Shown: positions 8,001 to 14,920 of the stretch, piece after piece
How positions within the stretch are numbered: the stretch's first letter is position 1
How the letters are laid out: each line of letters begins with the position of its first letter
Virus record (IMG/VR): IMGVR_UViG_3300025151_000322
Coordinates: 1-23,041 of that record
Origin: a virus
Strand: one strand, 5' to 3'
DNA length: 23,041 bases
Program-made: the position numbers and the translations under genes
The notes under the pieces: generated by a model
The model's database searches: none
Seen by the model: the letters and a program-made list of their open reading frames with translations, nothing else
Told to the model about the DNA's origin: nothing

Positions 8001-10190
8001 CATGTATAATCCAGCTAATTGATTTGACTGAGCTGGAGCTTCGCCTTCTATCTCTAAAAAGTTAGACGATTCAGCGCTTACATCTAGAACTTGGCAAGTT
8101 ACCTCTCTGTTTAATGGGCCGTTTGCATCTCTTTTTACTATAAGTATATCTCCTTTTTGTACTTTGTTTTGGTTATCACCCTCTAGTTTGAAATATATAA
8201 CTCTGGTGCTTGTACTTTGATAATAAAAATTAGAATATATTGTTTCATAACCTCCTTCACTTGGTTTTAAAACAAACTTATATTTAGTTGCCCATGCAGG
8301 AGGATAGTTTTCTATATTAACTTTTATTTTATTTTGATCTACAGATGCTGAAGGAGGAACAAATGTTGTGTTAAATTCAGAAACTAAAACTGTAGAAGCT
8401 CTACCGTTATTATCCATATAAACAATACCTGTTTCATAATCTCTGTTACTATGTAAAGAAGAAGTGTCTTGGCTTGAAGTAAATGTTCCTTGTCCTCTTG
8501 AAAAATTAAAATATTCATACACATTAGTATTTCCTGAAGTATATTTCATTGCTAATACTTGTAAAGAAAATACATTAGAACCTACCGTAGAACCTATTCT
8601 AAACCCTTGTTGTGTTTGCGCATCTATACTACTATTTGTTTTAGTAAAAGAACAATTAGTTGGTACGATTGTTACTGTATTAAATAAATCAGTTAGAGAT
8701 GTTCCAGAAGCTGATGACGCTAAAGGCTGAAAGTTTGAGTTTAAAACCGTACCTATACGTTCAGCAAACTCAACTGAATTTACCATTTCGTAAACAGAAC
8801 TATAGTTTTTATTTATTGGAAATATAACCCTAAGCTCAAATGGAATATTATTAAAAGCCGCATCATAACAAGCGTCTGAAGTATCACCATTTAATTGAGA
8901 ATGTTCAATAAATAAAGTAAAAGATAAAGTTGTACCTTTTTTTAGTTTATTAGCTTGTTCTGTTAAATCAAAATTAATTTTTGAATTTTGAACTGTAGTG
9001 TTAGTGTTTGGATTTATAGTATATACATCACCGGTTGATACTGTAGGCTCAGCTAATTCTTCAAATAAAATATCATTGGTAAATAAAGAAGTAGTAAAGT
9101 TGATTGGTATATCTTGACCAGCTGCATTTACTATATCATAACCATCTGTATAATTACCATATATAAGTCTATTGCCTTGTATTGTTTGCGCTTTAGCAAC
9201 CTTAGGTACGTTGTCATATAATCTTAATAACTCATCGCTACCTAATACTGTATAGATTTTACTATTAGTAAAAGTATATGTTTGTTTAGTGTTGTTAGCC
9301 CATCCATAATCTGACTTCTTAAATCTTTCAATAACATAAATAGAATTTGTATTACTTGGTTTAAACAATAAATCTACTTCAATTACTTTATCAGAACCTG
9401 TTTCAAATTCAACCTCAGCTGAATTATAAATGTTCTTCATTGAACCGTTATTAAAATTATTTACATCAAACTGAAATGGCCCTGGTTGAAAAGCTGCAAC
9501 AGAAAATAATGACGTTGCACTATATTCATTGTTTACATACCTATACCTATAAGCAAAAGTAATAAACCTAGTATCCATATAATTCTCTTCGCCAGGTATA
9601 TCTATTAAGTTTACTTTTGGAGCTGGCAATGTATCTAAAGAATCAAAACCAGGTGGTTTTAAAATAACACTAATATCACTTTCTTTTATAATGTCTGTAA
9701 CCCCAGAAGGATCAGGATAATTTTGTGTTACGTTTATTTTTCTTGGAGGATTTTTATCGTCTGTAAAAAACAAAAGATCTTCTATTTTGTTTACACCTGT
9801 TATTAAAAACTTTGGATCAAAATTTAAAACAGTTGTACTAACAACATGATAAGTTATAGCTTCTGTTTGTATGTTAAAAGAAACAATTAAATCTAACTTA
9901 CCCCCTATTACAGGATTATTAGAATCATGTACAAACCAATATATAGTTTCTTTAGAACCATCTTCATAAGCACCAATACAAATAGCTGAATTAGAAAGAT
10001 TCTGTCCTCCGTAAGCTAATGTAGTTAATTGTGAGTTTCCTTTAGAGTTTTCTACTGCACCTATTTCTGTAGTTTCAGTTGCTCCTAATCTAACATTGAT
10101 TGCGTTTATATATTGGCCTTTTGGAACAAGACGTTCATCAACGCTCTTATTCATTTTACCTGCAATAAAATTTGTATTTACTATTGGCAT
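5046..10190 (-). CDS. Giant tail stabilization ('muzzle'-type) protein with Cys-rich adhesive C-terminus
   Basis: A 1714-residue protein. The N-terminus (FIAGKMNKSVDERLVPKGQY, with NAINVRLG and GAVENSKGN after it) is the signature of podovirus tail stabilization/tubular-B proteins, in which a x-G-x-x-N-K-D-x-D-x-R-L-x-P start precedes a propeller-like body. Typical body segments are DYETGIVYMDNNGRASTVLV (~580) and GGYDPYMDEYVLST (~1160). After that the protein departs from the family. Residues ~1193-1290 form a beta-sandwich (GNVVINYTINSG...SVGVSWDG...LTVDCP), and ~1310-1440 another beta-rich domain. From ~1445 comes a Cys cluster (ACCGCG) and Tyr/Gly modules beginning TYYHDG (1492) and TYYHTG (1575), with a diverged third module to the end. 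The modules match the three next genes. The protein probably forms the tail nozzle, with the C-terminus exposed for host contact. Confidence 0.8.
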   Translation of the reverse strand: MPIVNTNFIAGKMNKSVDERLVPKGQYINAINVRLGATETTEIGAVENSKGNSQLTTLAYGGQNLSNSAICIGAYEDGSKETIYWFVHDSNNPVIGGKLDLIVSFNIQTEAITYHVVSTTVLNFDPKFLITGVNKIEDLLFFTDDKNPPRKINVTQNYPDPSGVTDIIKESDISVILKPPGFDSLDTLPAPKVNLIDIPGEENYMDTRFITFAYRYRYVNNEYSATSLFSVAAFQPGPFQFDVNNFNNGSMKNIYNSAEVEFETGSDKVIEVDLLFKPSNTNSIYVIERFKKSDYGWANNTKQTYTFTNSKIYTVLGSDELLRLYDNVPKVAKAQTIQGNRLIYGNYTDGYDIVNAAGQDIPINFTTSLFTNDILFEELAEPTVSTGDVYTINPNTNTTVQNSKINFDLTEQANKLKKGTTLSFTLFIEHSQLNGDTSDACYDAAFNNIPFELRVIFPINKNYSSVYEMVNSVEFAERIGTVLNSNFQPLASSASGTSLTDLFNTVTIVPTNCSFTKTNSSIDAQTQQGFRIGSTVGSNVFSLQVLAMKYTSGNTNVYEYFNFSRGQGTFTSSQDTSSLHSNRDYETGIVYMDNNGRASTVLVSEFNTTFVPPSASVDQNKIKVNIENYPPAWATKYKFVLKPSEGGYETIYSNFYYQSTSTRVIYFKLEGDNQNKVQKGDILIVKRDANGPLNREVTCQVLDVSAESSNFLEIEGEAPAQSNQLAGLYMQIRGQNFSINLAEDAVIDEGEIKERDSDRSYCAPYLQYPAFTTDANNVTTNYTIPAQSSVQIKWRIGRFDSGCDGIEYEWEQDYVASNDYADLHAWFVGDFIDPAVGDVIDDGNGRFQTPVFESTIATSPSGIQCPDPWTPRFQFWQATPGDAASPLYLACRSGVIACSAGTWFIEAEIIVTRANNLIVWETEPADADPNLFYDSSESYDILGGYHMGGNGNGDQNQTASQDAIVTLPFFNCYTFGNGVESYKILDALDGQALNLGERVLAVSTQDFKEADRFAELTYSGIYSSNSNLNNLNEFNLGLVNFKDLETSFGPIMKLHSRETDILVLQEDKISYVLTGKNLISDSTGGGVIASVPQVLGTQIARIEEYGISYNPESFVSHGYDMYFTDTKRTAVLKLKGTSQNNDALEVISDTGMRSYFRDQFNVQLNTQKLGGYDPYMDEYVLSTNSTSVPLPPVIIPCGTQKSLVNSTTQHQYTIELGNVIGNVVINYTINSGTMSVGVSWDGSSVASVTDATTSGTLNFDKTKNSPTTAIVTITPNPTVSYDLTVDCPIEQGLTIIQIGLNSSDDAGKFIHNEFKWNDAVVTSPVSSNMMTFGSDSQIASQYVVQQGIRSTGVFPYNGANVTLRSSKINFDDYDWIVNKDNFAWLSSNTLYNNTASEITALLTASATIPNADVNSPSSGVYQATVSNITLPTANQYLYLIYDYRTTNSASFCYDATTESDACCGCGDYCTPYSSSTGQDSISIACIQAATQTYYHDGFDALPGIGDTVYSSSICDGPTATKLTAGYYQIGSSNQWIRVDSNGIVISTGSCAIKYFSSSVVDQQVSTICTRTINQTYYHTGANAAPQAGDFCYSDQGVTILPDGYYRISSTQYLNLNQGTGQVSAVVTCTPVTYYPFNCKQQPNPSSACIYSGALDEVYYTTTPTGPGDGAGTKIYSDNQGTLVSSIILVYATGSPTVWFATQNGEIDGNGLQYC
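5049..5723 (-). repeat. Type-A Tyr/Gly modules at the end of the giant tail protein
   Basis: Protein-level tandem modules, residues ~1490-1714. Two start at TYYHDG (1492) and TYYHTG (1575), 83 residues apart. Each then shows G-D-x-[VC]-Y-S, a G-Y-Y turn and a closing Cys. A third, diverged copy starts near VYYTTT. A Cys-rich half module (FCYDATTESDACCGCG) precedes them. Confidence 0.75.
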
Positions 10191-10191
10191 T

Positions 10192-11112
10192 TTATTTTAA
10201 CCATTTATCCTGGCCTCTTAAGTTCATTAAAAGACGACCAGGGTGAATATTACTTAATCTAATTTTTGCATTTCTTAACAAAGATGACTTGTCTTTTCTT
10301 GCTCTGTTTACAATATATTCTTGTACACCTAATCTACCATTTAAAATAGAATACCTTATATATGCGTATAAATATTCTTCAAATAATTTATTAACACTTA
10401 TGTTTGCATCATCACCATTCTCCATTCCATCCGATACATATTCTAATACCACTGAAGCTCCAGAACCTATTGAGCTAAAATTAATTACACCTCTTTGCTT
10501 GTCGATACTAAATGTAGGATTAGTATTAGCTGTTTCAGTATTTAATCCAAAACGAGATCCTATACCAAAATCAAAATACCAGCATCCGTCTACATTCCAT
10601 CCTTCTTGTCCATTGTAAGGGCTTCTATCGTTTAAATAAATAGTTTTAGCACCGCTTGCAAATGAATTACTTAACTGTGAAAACTGTGGTTTTAAAACAT
10701 TACCATCTTGATCGTATAATATTTTAGCATTATTATCTTGTAAATAAGTGTTAGCCCATCCTGTTTGTATGTTTTCAGTTAAAGGGTATAGTACACCATT
10801 TAAGTATTGTGATATCCTTACCCAGTTTACATAATCTGACGGCAATATAAATCTTAAATTGTCATCTAAATCTAATTGTAATATTTTAATTTCTTTCATC
10901 GCATCGTAATTCAATTCTTGAATACCTCTTTTTGCATGAAATAAAACTTGAAATCTATTTAAATTATTAAGCAGCTCGTGATTACCTTGATACATTAACA
11001 TAAAGTTATTTACGATATCATTCAAAGAAACGTATTGGTATGAACCCCAATTCTTATCTTGAGGTATCTGACCTGAGTTTGCGTAATATGCATAATCATT
11101 TATATAAGCCAT
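10192..11112 (-). CDS. Tail tubular / P22 gp4-like connector protein
   Basis: A 306-residue protein. The segment FHAKRGIQELNYDAMKEIKI (~57-76), followed by LDDNLRFILPSDYVNWVRIS, matches the tail-tubular/head-completion (P22 gp4-like, T7 gp11-like) signature I remember from crAss-like phages: a helix ending in a basic patch, then F-x-L-P-x-D-Y-V-x-W-V-R-I. The centre contains aromatic beta sequence (VDGCWYFDFGIGSRFGLN), and the C-terminus is helical and basic (YLYAYIRYSILNGRLGVQEY; then RARKDKSSLLRNAKIRL). It would form a ring between connector and tail tip. Only one base separates its stop from the giant tail gene, so the two are translated together. The function is inferred from motifs and neighbours; family membership was not searched. 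Confidence 0.7.
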   Translation of the reverse strand: MAYINDYAYYANSGQIPQDKNWGSYQYVSLNDIVNNFMLMYQGNHELLNNLNRFQVLFHAKRGIQELNYDAMKEIKILQLDLDDNLRFILPSDYVNWVRISQYLNGVLYPLTENIQTGWANTYLQDNNAKILYDQDGNVLKPQFSQLSNSFASGAKTIYLNDRSPYNGQEGWNVDGCWYFDFGIGSRFGLNTETANTNPTFSIDKQRGVINFSSIGSGASVVLEYVSDGMENGDDANISVNKLFEEYLYAYIRYSILNGRLGVQEYIVNRARKDKSSLLRNAKIRLSNIHPGRLLMNLRGQDKWLK

Positions 11113-11115
11113 ATC

Positions 11116-12111
11116 TTACGTTTGTATTTGGTTATTTTCTACTTCTTCTTGTTTTCCAAACTGATACAAATCACCTTCTCTAATTTCTATACCTATGTAT
11201 TGACAAATCTTTGCTACAATACCAGGTTCGTCCGACAAGGGTAATTCAAAGTCTTGGTAATCTGCTTGATTTATATCAAACAAAGGTTCTCCCGAAGCAA
11301 GTGTTTGATACGTCCATTTTGGTGGTAATGGATAACGAACATATTCTGCTGTTACACTACCGTTAGTTGTTATAGTTATAGGATACACTGTTATTGTATT
11401 TCCTAATTGTCCTGTATTAGAATCACCTATTACAGATGATGTTGCTCCTCCCAGCACATACGCAGGGAATCCTGTAGAAGGTGCTGTTAATGGTGAGTTG
11501 TTTAAATAAAATATCTTATTCTGATTAACTCTTTCTACTTCTACAATACCACTTGTAGAAAATATTCCATAAGTATTACCAATAGTTGCAGCTACACCAA
11601 ATGGTGAGTAAGATAATGTTAATTGAGTTTGACTATCAACGCTTACCACAAAACCACTGAAGCCTGAGTAACTTGATGTAGAAGATGTGTTAACTACTTG
11701 TTGACCGACTTTAACACCACTTGTTACGAACGTAGCATTCGCATCAGTTAAAGTGTTTAAACCAGCTGCTGTGCTAGTTCCAGATGTAATTTGTGTTGGA
11801 TAATAGTTTACTTTATTTATTAAATAATAATCACTTGGTAATTTAAATAAATTATTACCTTGTTGAGCTAAACTTCTTGTAACAGAAAAACTATCCATTA
11901 CTTCTACTAAACCTTTTACTATATCAGCATATCCAGTTCCAGATAGTCTTTGGTTTTCTTTATTAGTCCAAGCATTATATTGATAAAAATAATCTTCAAA
12001 CAAATCCATTTGAGCTTGTTGAGCGTACAAATTAAAATCTTGCGGAGATATATATCCGTAATTATTTTTATTAGCTATAGCTAGGACAGTATTTCTAACA
12101 GAGTTAATCAT
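11116..12111 (-). CDS. Head-tail connector / ring protein
   Basis: A 331-residue protein beginning MINSVRNTVLAIANKNNYGYISPQDF. This helical start, followed by LYAQQAQMDLFEDYFYQYN, is one I associate with neck/ring proteins of crAss-like and marine podoviruses. A connector-type phrase NLFKLPSDYYLINKVNYYP occurs at ~87-105. Residues ~117-187 form a small beta module (GVKVGQQVVN...FSGFVVSVDSQTQLTLSY...IGNTYGIFS) also present in the capsid and 251-aa tail proteins. The C-terminal third has a strand region (GNTITVYPITITTNGSVTAE) and a helix ending LPLSDEPGIVAKICQYIGIE. It would bind below the portal and seal the DNA. The gene is first after the terminator and is followed after 3 bases by the second connector gene. 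Confidence 0.65.
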   Translation of the reverse strand: MINSVRNTVLAIANKNNYGYISPQDFNLYAQQAQMDLFEDYFYQYNAWTNKENQRLSGTGYADIVKGLVEVMDSFSVTRSLAQQGNNLFKLPSDYYLINKVNYYPTQITSGTSTAAGLNTLTDANATFVTSGVKVGQQVVNTSSTSSYSGFSGFVVSVDSQTQLTLSYSPFGVAATIGNTYGIFSTSGIVEVERVNQNKIFYLNNSPLTAPSTGFPAYVLGGATSSVIGDSNTGQLGNTITVYPITITTNGSVTAEYVRYPLPPKWTYQTLASGEPLFDINQADYQDFELPLSDEPGIVAKICQYIGIEIREGDLYQFGKQEEVENNQIQT

Positions 12112-12126
12112 GTCGAATTCTTTTTA

Positions 12127-12134
12127 CAAATATA
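12127..12134 (-). promoter_or_regulatory. Candidate -7 element (TATATTTG) for the connector/tail unit
   Basis: Directly after the terminator T-tract, the minus strand reads TATATTTG, ending 15 bases before the ATG at 12111. A promoter immediately after a strong terminator makes functional sense, since the long connector-muzzle-repeat unit needs its own start. No -33 element is visible. Confidence 0.4.
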
Positions 12135-12137
12135 GGT

Positions 12138-12174
12138 AAAAAAAAAGAGGCTTAAATTTTTAAGCCCCCTCTTT
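12138..12174 (-). terminator. Intrinsic terminator after small virion gene
   Basis: On the minus strand, AAAGAG(GGGG)GCTTAAA (12174-12159) pairs with TTTAAGCCTCTTT (12156-12144). The pairing is a 13-bp stem with about three extra G bases bulged in one arm and a two-base loop. It runs straight into nine T residues (12146-12138). This is a textbook rho-independent terminator placed 19 bases after the stop at 12193, and it closes the head transcription unit before the connector genes. Confidence 0.85.
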
Positions 12175-12192
12175 AACTAACAATTATAACTA

Positions 12193-12576
12193 TCAAGCGA
12201 ATGATTCAACGATAGCTGTAATTTTAACTGGTACAGAAGATCCGTCACCGTTTGGATATCCAGATCCATTAGGCTTGTAAACAGGATGTTGCCAAGATAA
12301 TTGTAATGCGTGCTCAATAGAGTCTTGAATAAAGTCTCTAAACACAGTAGTGTCAGCACCAATAGCACCATGAGTAATAGTGATCTTGTGTTGGTAAGTT
12401 ACATTAGCAACTGAGTCTCCAGTAGTAATTGTAGAAGTAGCGCTAAAATCACTGTATCCGATTACAGTTGAAGTTGTGCTAGCTTGTACTACACTAGAAA
12501 TCCCTTTTACAGGAACCAGTCTATAACCCTGATCTTTGTCAGTGTCAGTTACATAAAGGCTTAAAAATTTTTCCAT
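12193..12576 (-). CDS. Small putative virion protein (capsid decoration candidate)
   Basis: A 127-residue protein. The open frame could be read from a TTG at 12609, but the ATG at 12576 (MEKFLSLYVTDTDKDQGY) is chosen because the extra residues would cover the candidate promoter and the ATG follows a normal AT-rich leader. The protein is mostly beta-type and Ser/Thr-rich (ASTTSTVIGYSDFSATSTIT, ~33-52). It then has a helix, FRDFIQDSIEHALQLSWQHP, and ends with VPVKITAIVESFA. Small proteins starting MEKFLS and containing R-D-F-I-Q-D-S are, from memory, frequent a gene or two after the capsid gene in marine phages, usually labelled structural. A head-decoration role fits its own candidate promoter and terminator but is inferred. 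Confidence 0.65.
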   Translation of the reverse strand: MEKFLSLYVTDTDKDQGYRLVPVKGISSVVQASTTSTVIGYSDFSATSTITTGDSVANVTYQHKITITHGAIGADTTVFRDFIQDSIEHALQLSWQHPVYKPNGSGYPNGDGSSVPVKITAIVESFA

Positions 12577-12606
12577 AAGTAAAAATGTTAATGGGTTAAT
12601 AAAGTA

Positions 12607-12614
12607 CAAAGATA
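12607..12614 (-). promoter_or_regulatory. Candidate -7 element (TATCTTTG) before small capsid-linked gene
   Basis: Minus-strand TATCTTTG lies in the 44-base gap between the 251-aa and 127-aa genes and ends 30 bases before the ATG at 12576. This is a natural distance for a short untranslated leader. There is no clear -33 TTTG. The same octamer occurs at 1741-1748. Confidence 0.35.
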
Positions 12615-12620
12615 CTCTTA

Positions 12621-13376
12621 TTATTTATCTTTTTTTAAGCGCTTCTTTAAATACTTATATGCATCTAACCCATCGTTACTTTGTAAGAATGCTCCAATCG
12701 CATCATATGGATCTTCATTAAACGGAACTGTCATCATTTTCTTTTTGTTTCCTGGCAAGTTGTAATATACATCTCTTCTGTTGTTTCTAAAAGATAACCA
12801 GTTGTTATCAATAAACAAATGAACTTCGTTTTGTAATTCTAACAACGGATCGTTTACAACATCAATTAATTCTCCAGGATTATTTTTAGCAAATATTAAT
12901 ATATCTCTTTTTAATTCTGGTATAGTCATATTATCTACGGAAGATCCCATAAGAACTCTACATACAGATAATAATTTTTCTGTTGATAGGTTTTTAGCTA
13001 AAACCTGAGCATCTATTGTTAATTCTACTGTAGCTAATTCTTCTGCTGCATCTTTTGCGTTGTCAACTTCTTCAAACACCATTCCGTTGCCTGGATGGTA
13101 ATGTAAGAATTGTTGCAAAACTTGGTTTTCTCTTTGAACCACCAACATACCGTCTTCAAATACAATAGGTTCTAAAATAGCATTACCATCTTGCTCATCT
13201 TCAAATGGGCTTTTTTGGTTTCGTGCATATCTTAGAGGTCTATTTACACCTTGCTCTTCGTCAAAGTATAATAAAGGAGATCTGTTTGAGTGTCTTGAGG
13301 ATAACATATAAGCTAAAGGTCTTTCAGTTCTTTTTAGTCTATATGCTTTTGTTTTGAGGGTTGTATTATTTTTCAT
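12621..13376 (-). CDS. Conserved phage protein of unknown function, capsid-adjacent
   Basis: A 251-residue protein starting at ATG 13376. The N-terminal third is compact and charged (YFDEEQGVNRPLRYARNQKS, ~38-57, then FEDEQDGNAILEPIVFEDG). The middle (~110-185) is helical, with TIPELKRDILIFAKNNPGEL. The C-terminal part contains FIDNNWLSFRNNRRDVYYNL and TVPFNEDPYDAIGAFLQSND, then ends in a Lys-rich helix (YKYLKKRLKKDK). I remember close relatives in the same place, just after the capsid gene, in marine phage contigs, always without a known function. The F-E-D-G-x-L...F-L-x-x-H-P-x-N-G pattern looks like a small adaptor domain. It lies between a hairpin after the capsid gene and a strong terminator, paired with the following small gene, so it may be an accessory head protein or a regulator acting late. 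No catalytic motif is seen. Confidence 0.7.
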   Translation of the reverse strand: MKNNTTLKTKAYRLKRTERPLAYMLSSRHSNRSPLLYFDEEQGVNRPLRYARNQKSPFEDEQDGNAILEPIVFEDGMLVVQRENQVLQQFLHYHPGNGMVFEEVDNAKDAAEELATVELTIDAQVLAKNLSTEKLLSVCRVLMGSSVDNMTIPELKRDILIFAKNNPGELIDVVNDPLLELQNEVHLFIDNNWLSFRNNRRDVYYNLPGNKKKMMTVPFNEDPYDAIGAFLQSNDGLDAYKYLKKRLKKDK

Positions 13377-13400
13377 TATAATATAATTTAATTTGATTTA

Positions 13401-13437
13401 ATAAAAATAAATCTTACCCCCGCAAGTGCGAGGGTAA
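13401..13437 (-). terminator. Terminator-like hairpin after major capsid gene
   Basis: On the minus strand, TTACCCTCGC (13437-13428) pairs with GCGGGGGTAA (13423-13414) over ten positions, one of them a G-T wobble, around an ACTT loop. The following bases are T-rich but broken (GATTTATTTTTAT), so termination may be partial. This would leave capsid mRNA abundant and lower expression of the genes behind it. Confidence 0.6.
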
Positions 13438-13452
13438 AACTTATATAACAAT

Positions 13453-14901
13453 TTAGTCTTGGAATAAGAAGAAGTTGTTTGCACCTAAAGTACATACAGC
13501 TCTTTCAGATAGGAAGTTTACTTCCATTGCATCCAAGTCAGAAGTTCTTGCTCCACCAGCTGAACCAGTGATCCAAGTTTTATATCTTCTGTCTTCAGTT
13601 TCTGAAGCTCTATATCTAACATGTAAGAAAGGTCTCTTAGCATTCTTACCTAAGATTTGATCGTATACAGTAGTTGAACCAGCTGGTACTAATAAACCAT
13701 TGATTGCTCCACCAACAACGTCACCTCTCATTGTAGGATCGTTAAGGTATTTCCAGTCAGACTTATAAAAGTCATAACCTCTTCTAAATCCTGTAAATCC
13801 AAGATTTAAAGCCATGTCTTTGTCATTGTCAAAAAGACCATAAGATGTACCTCCAGCTCCGTAAGAGTTTTGAGATGCTAGCATGTCGTCAATATCAAAA
13901 GAGAATTCTCTGTTTACGAAAATTACATTTTCTTCAATTGATCCTTGCTTATCTAGTCTTTGAATAATGCTATCAAACTGAGCAAGTGTTTGTGGGTTTC
14001 CACCACCCCAAACATTTCCTCTGTTTCCTACTACATAGAATACACCATCAGAACCGTTAAGGTTTGCTAAAGATGCTCCAGCATTTGCTCCTTGTAAGAA
14101 GTCTCCAGCACCAGATCCAGCGTCAGCAGGAACTGCTTCTAACATTGCTGTTTCTAAGTAGTCTTCGAATCTTAATCTAGTGTCATGCTCAGATTTTAAA
14201 TACCATAGGTATCCGCTTACGCCATCTTCACCTGAAACTTCGATCCAACCGATTTGAGCCATATCAGAACCAGAAACAGAATATTTGTCTTTGATAATAA
14301 TTGGCTTGTTGTCGAAAATTAAGTCATCAGATTCATTAGAACCAACCATTCCGTTTGTTCCTTTGTTGAATTCTGATCCATATATAAATATATCACATGA
14401 TACACCTGCTGCTACAGCTTGTCCTCCAGCTTCATAGTAAGCTATAGTTACTGTTTGAGCTCCACCTGCTGTAGACGCTACAGTAACAATACCTTTGTTA
14501 GATAAGTTAGAACCAGGAGTTTTGTCACTGATCATAACTGTTTGTCCAACTCTTAAAGCTGATGTGTTTTGCGTTCCTAATGCAGGGTTAAAGTTAGAAT
14601 TTGGAATAGTCCAAACTCCAGTTGCCGCTGCTGCCGCACCTGCTGAAGTACATCCTGTGTACTTAACATGTAATCTTCCTTGCTCTGCCCATTTAATAAG
14701 GTCAGAGTTAGAAGGCATTTCTGCACCTACCATTCTAAGGAAAGATGCGATTGATCTGTTACCATATCTTTCGAATTCTTTTTCATAAGTATCAGGTAAA
14801 TACTGATTTAAGAAATCGAAATTATTGATGTAGTTTGTACTTACAGGCACTTGTTGTGCACTTGGTTGTAAGTCAAAACCTGGGGTTAAATTTACTGCCA
14901 T
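13453..14901 (-). CDS. Major capsid protein
   Basis: A 482-residue protein that forms the icosahedral shell. Evidence is its place directly after portal and scaffold, a length in the usual range for HK97-type capsids of Bacteroidota podoviruses, and sequence rich in capsid-like features. These are an N-terminal arm with LPDTYEKEFERYGNRSIASF (~35-54), a helix LRFEDYLETAMLEAVP resembling a spine helix, and a Gly-rich stretch (VVGNRGNVWGGGNPQTLAQF). A late strand region (HVRYRASETEDRRYKTWITG) and an ending with ERAVCTLGANNFFLFQD also fit. Residues ~80-175 look inserted: an Ala-rich linker (CTSAGAAAAATG) followed by a small beta module (LRVGQTVMISD...GIVTV...TVTIAYYE). That module recurs in the 331-aa connector and the 251-aa tail protein and may sit on the capsid surface. 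The leader is purely A-rich, and a hairpin terminator follows the stop. Confidence 0.85.
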   Translation of the reverse strand: MAVNLTPGFDLQPSAQQVPVSTNYINNFDFLNQYLPDTYEKEFERYGNRSIASFLRMVGAEMPSNSDLIKWAEQGRLHVKYTGCTSAGAAAAATGVWTIPNSNFNPALGTQNTSALRVGQTVMISDKTPGSNLSNKGIVTVASTAGGAQTVTIAYYEAGGQAVAAGVSCDIFIYGSEFNKGTNGMVGSNESDDLIFDNKPIIIKDKYSVSGSDMAQIGWIEVSGEDGVSGYLWYLKSEHDTRLRFEDYLETAMLEAVPADAGSGAGDFLQGANAGASLANLNGSDGVFYVVGNRGNVWGGGNPQTLAQFDSIIQRLDKQGSIEENVIFVNREFSFDIDDMLASQNSYGAGGTSYGLFDNDKDMALNLGFTGFRRGYDFYKSDWKYLNDPTMRGDVVGGAINGLLVPAGSTTVYDQILGKNAKRPFLHVRYRASETEDRRYKTWITGSAGGARTSDLDAMEVNFLSERAVCTLGANNFFLFQD

Positions 14902-14920
14902 TTTTTTTCAATTTTTTTGT

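Noticed and set aside
12577-12609. TTG start at 12609 for the small capsid-linked gene
   Set aside because: The ATG at 12576 gives a normal start (MEKFLS...) and leaves the TATCTTTG box in untranslated DNA.
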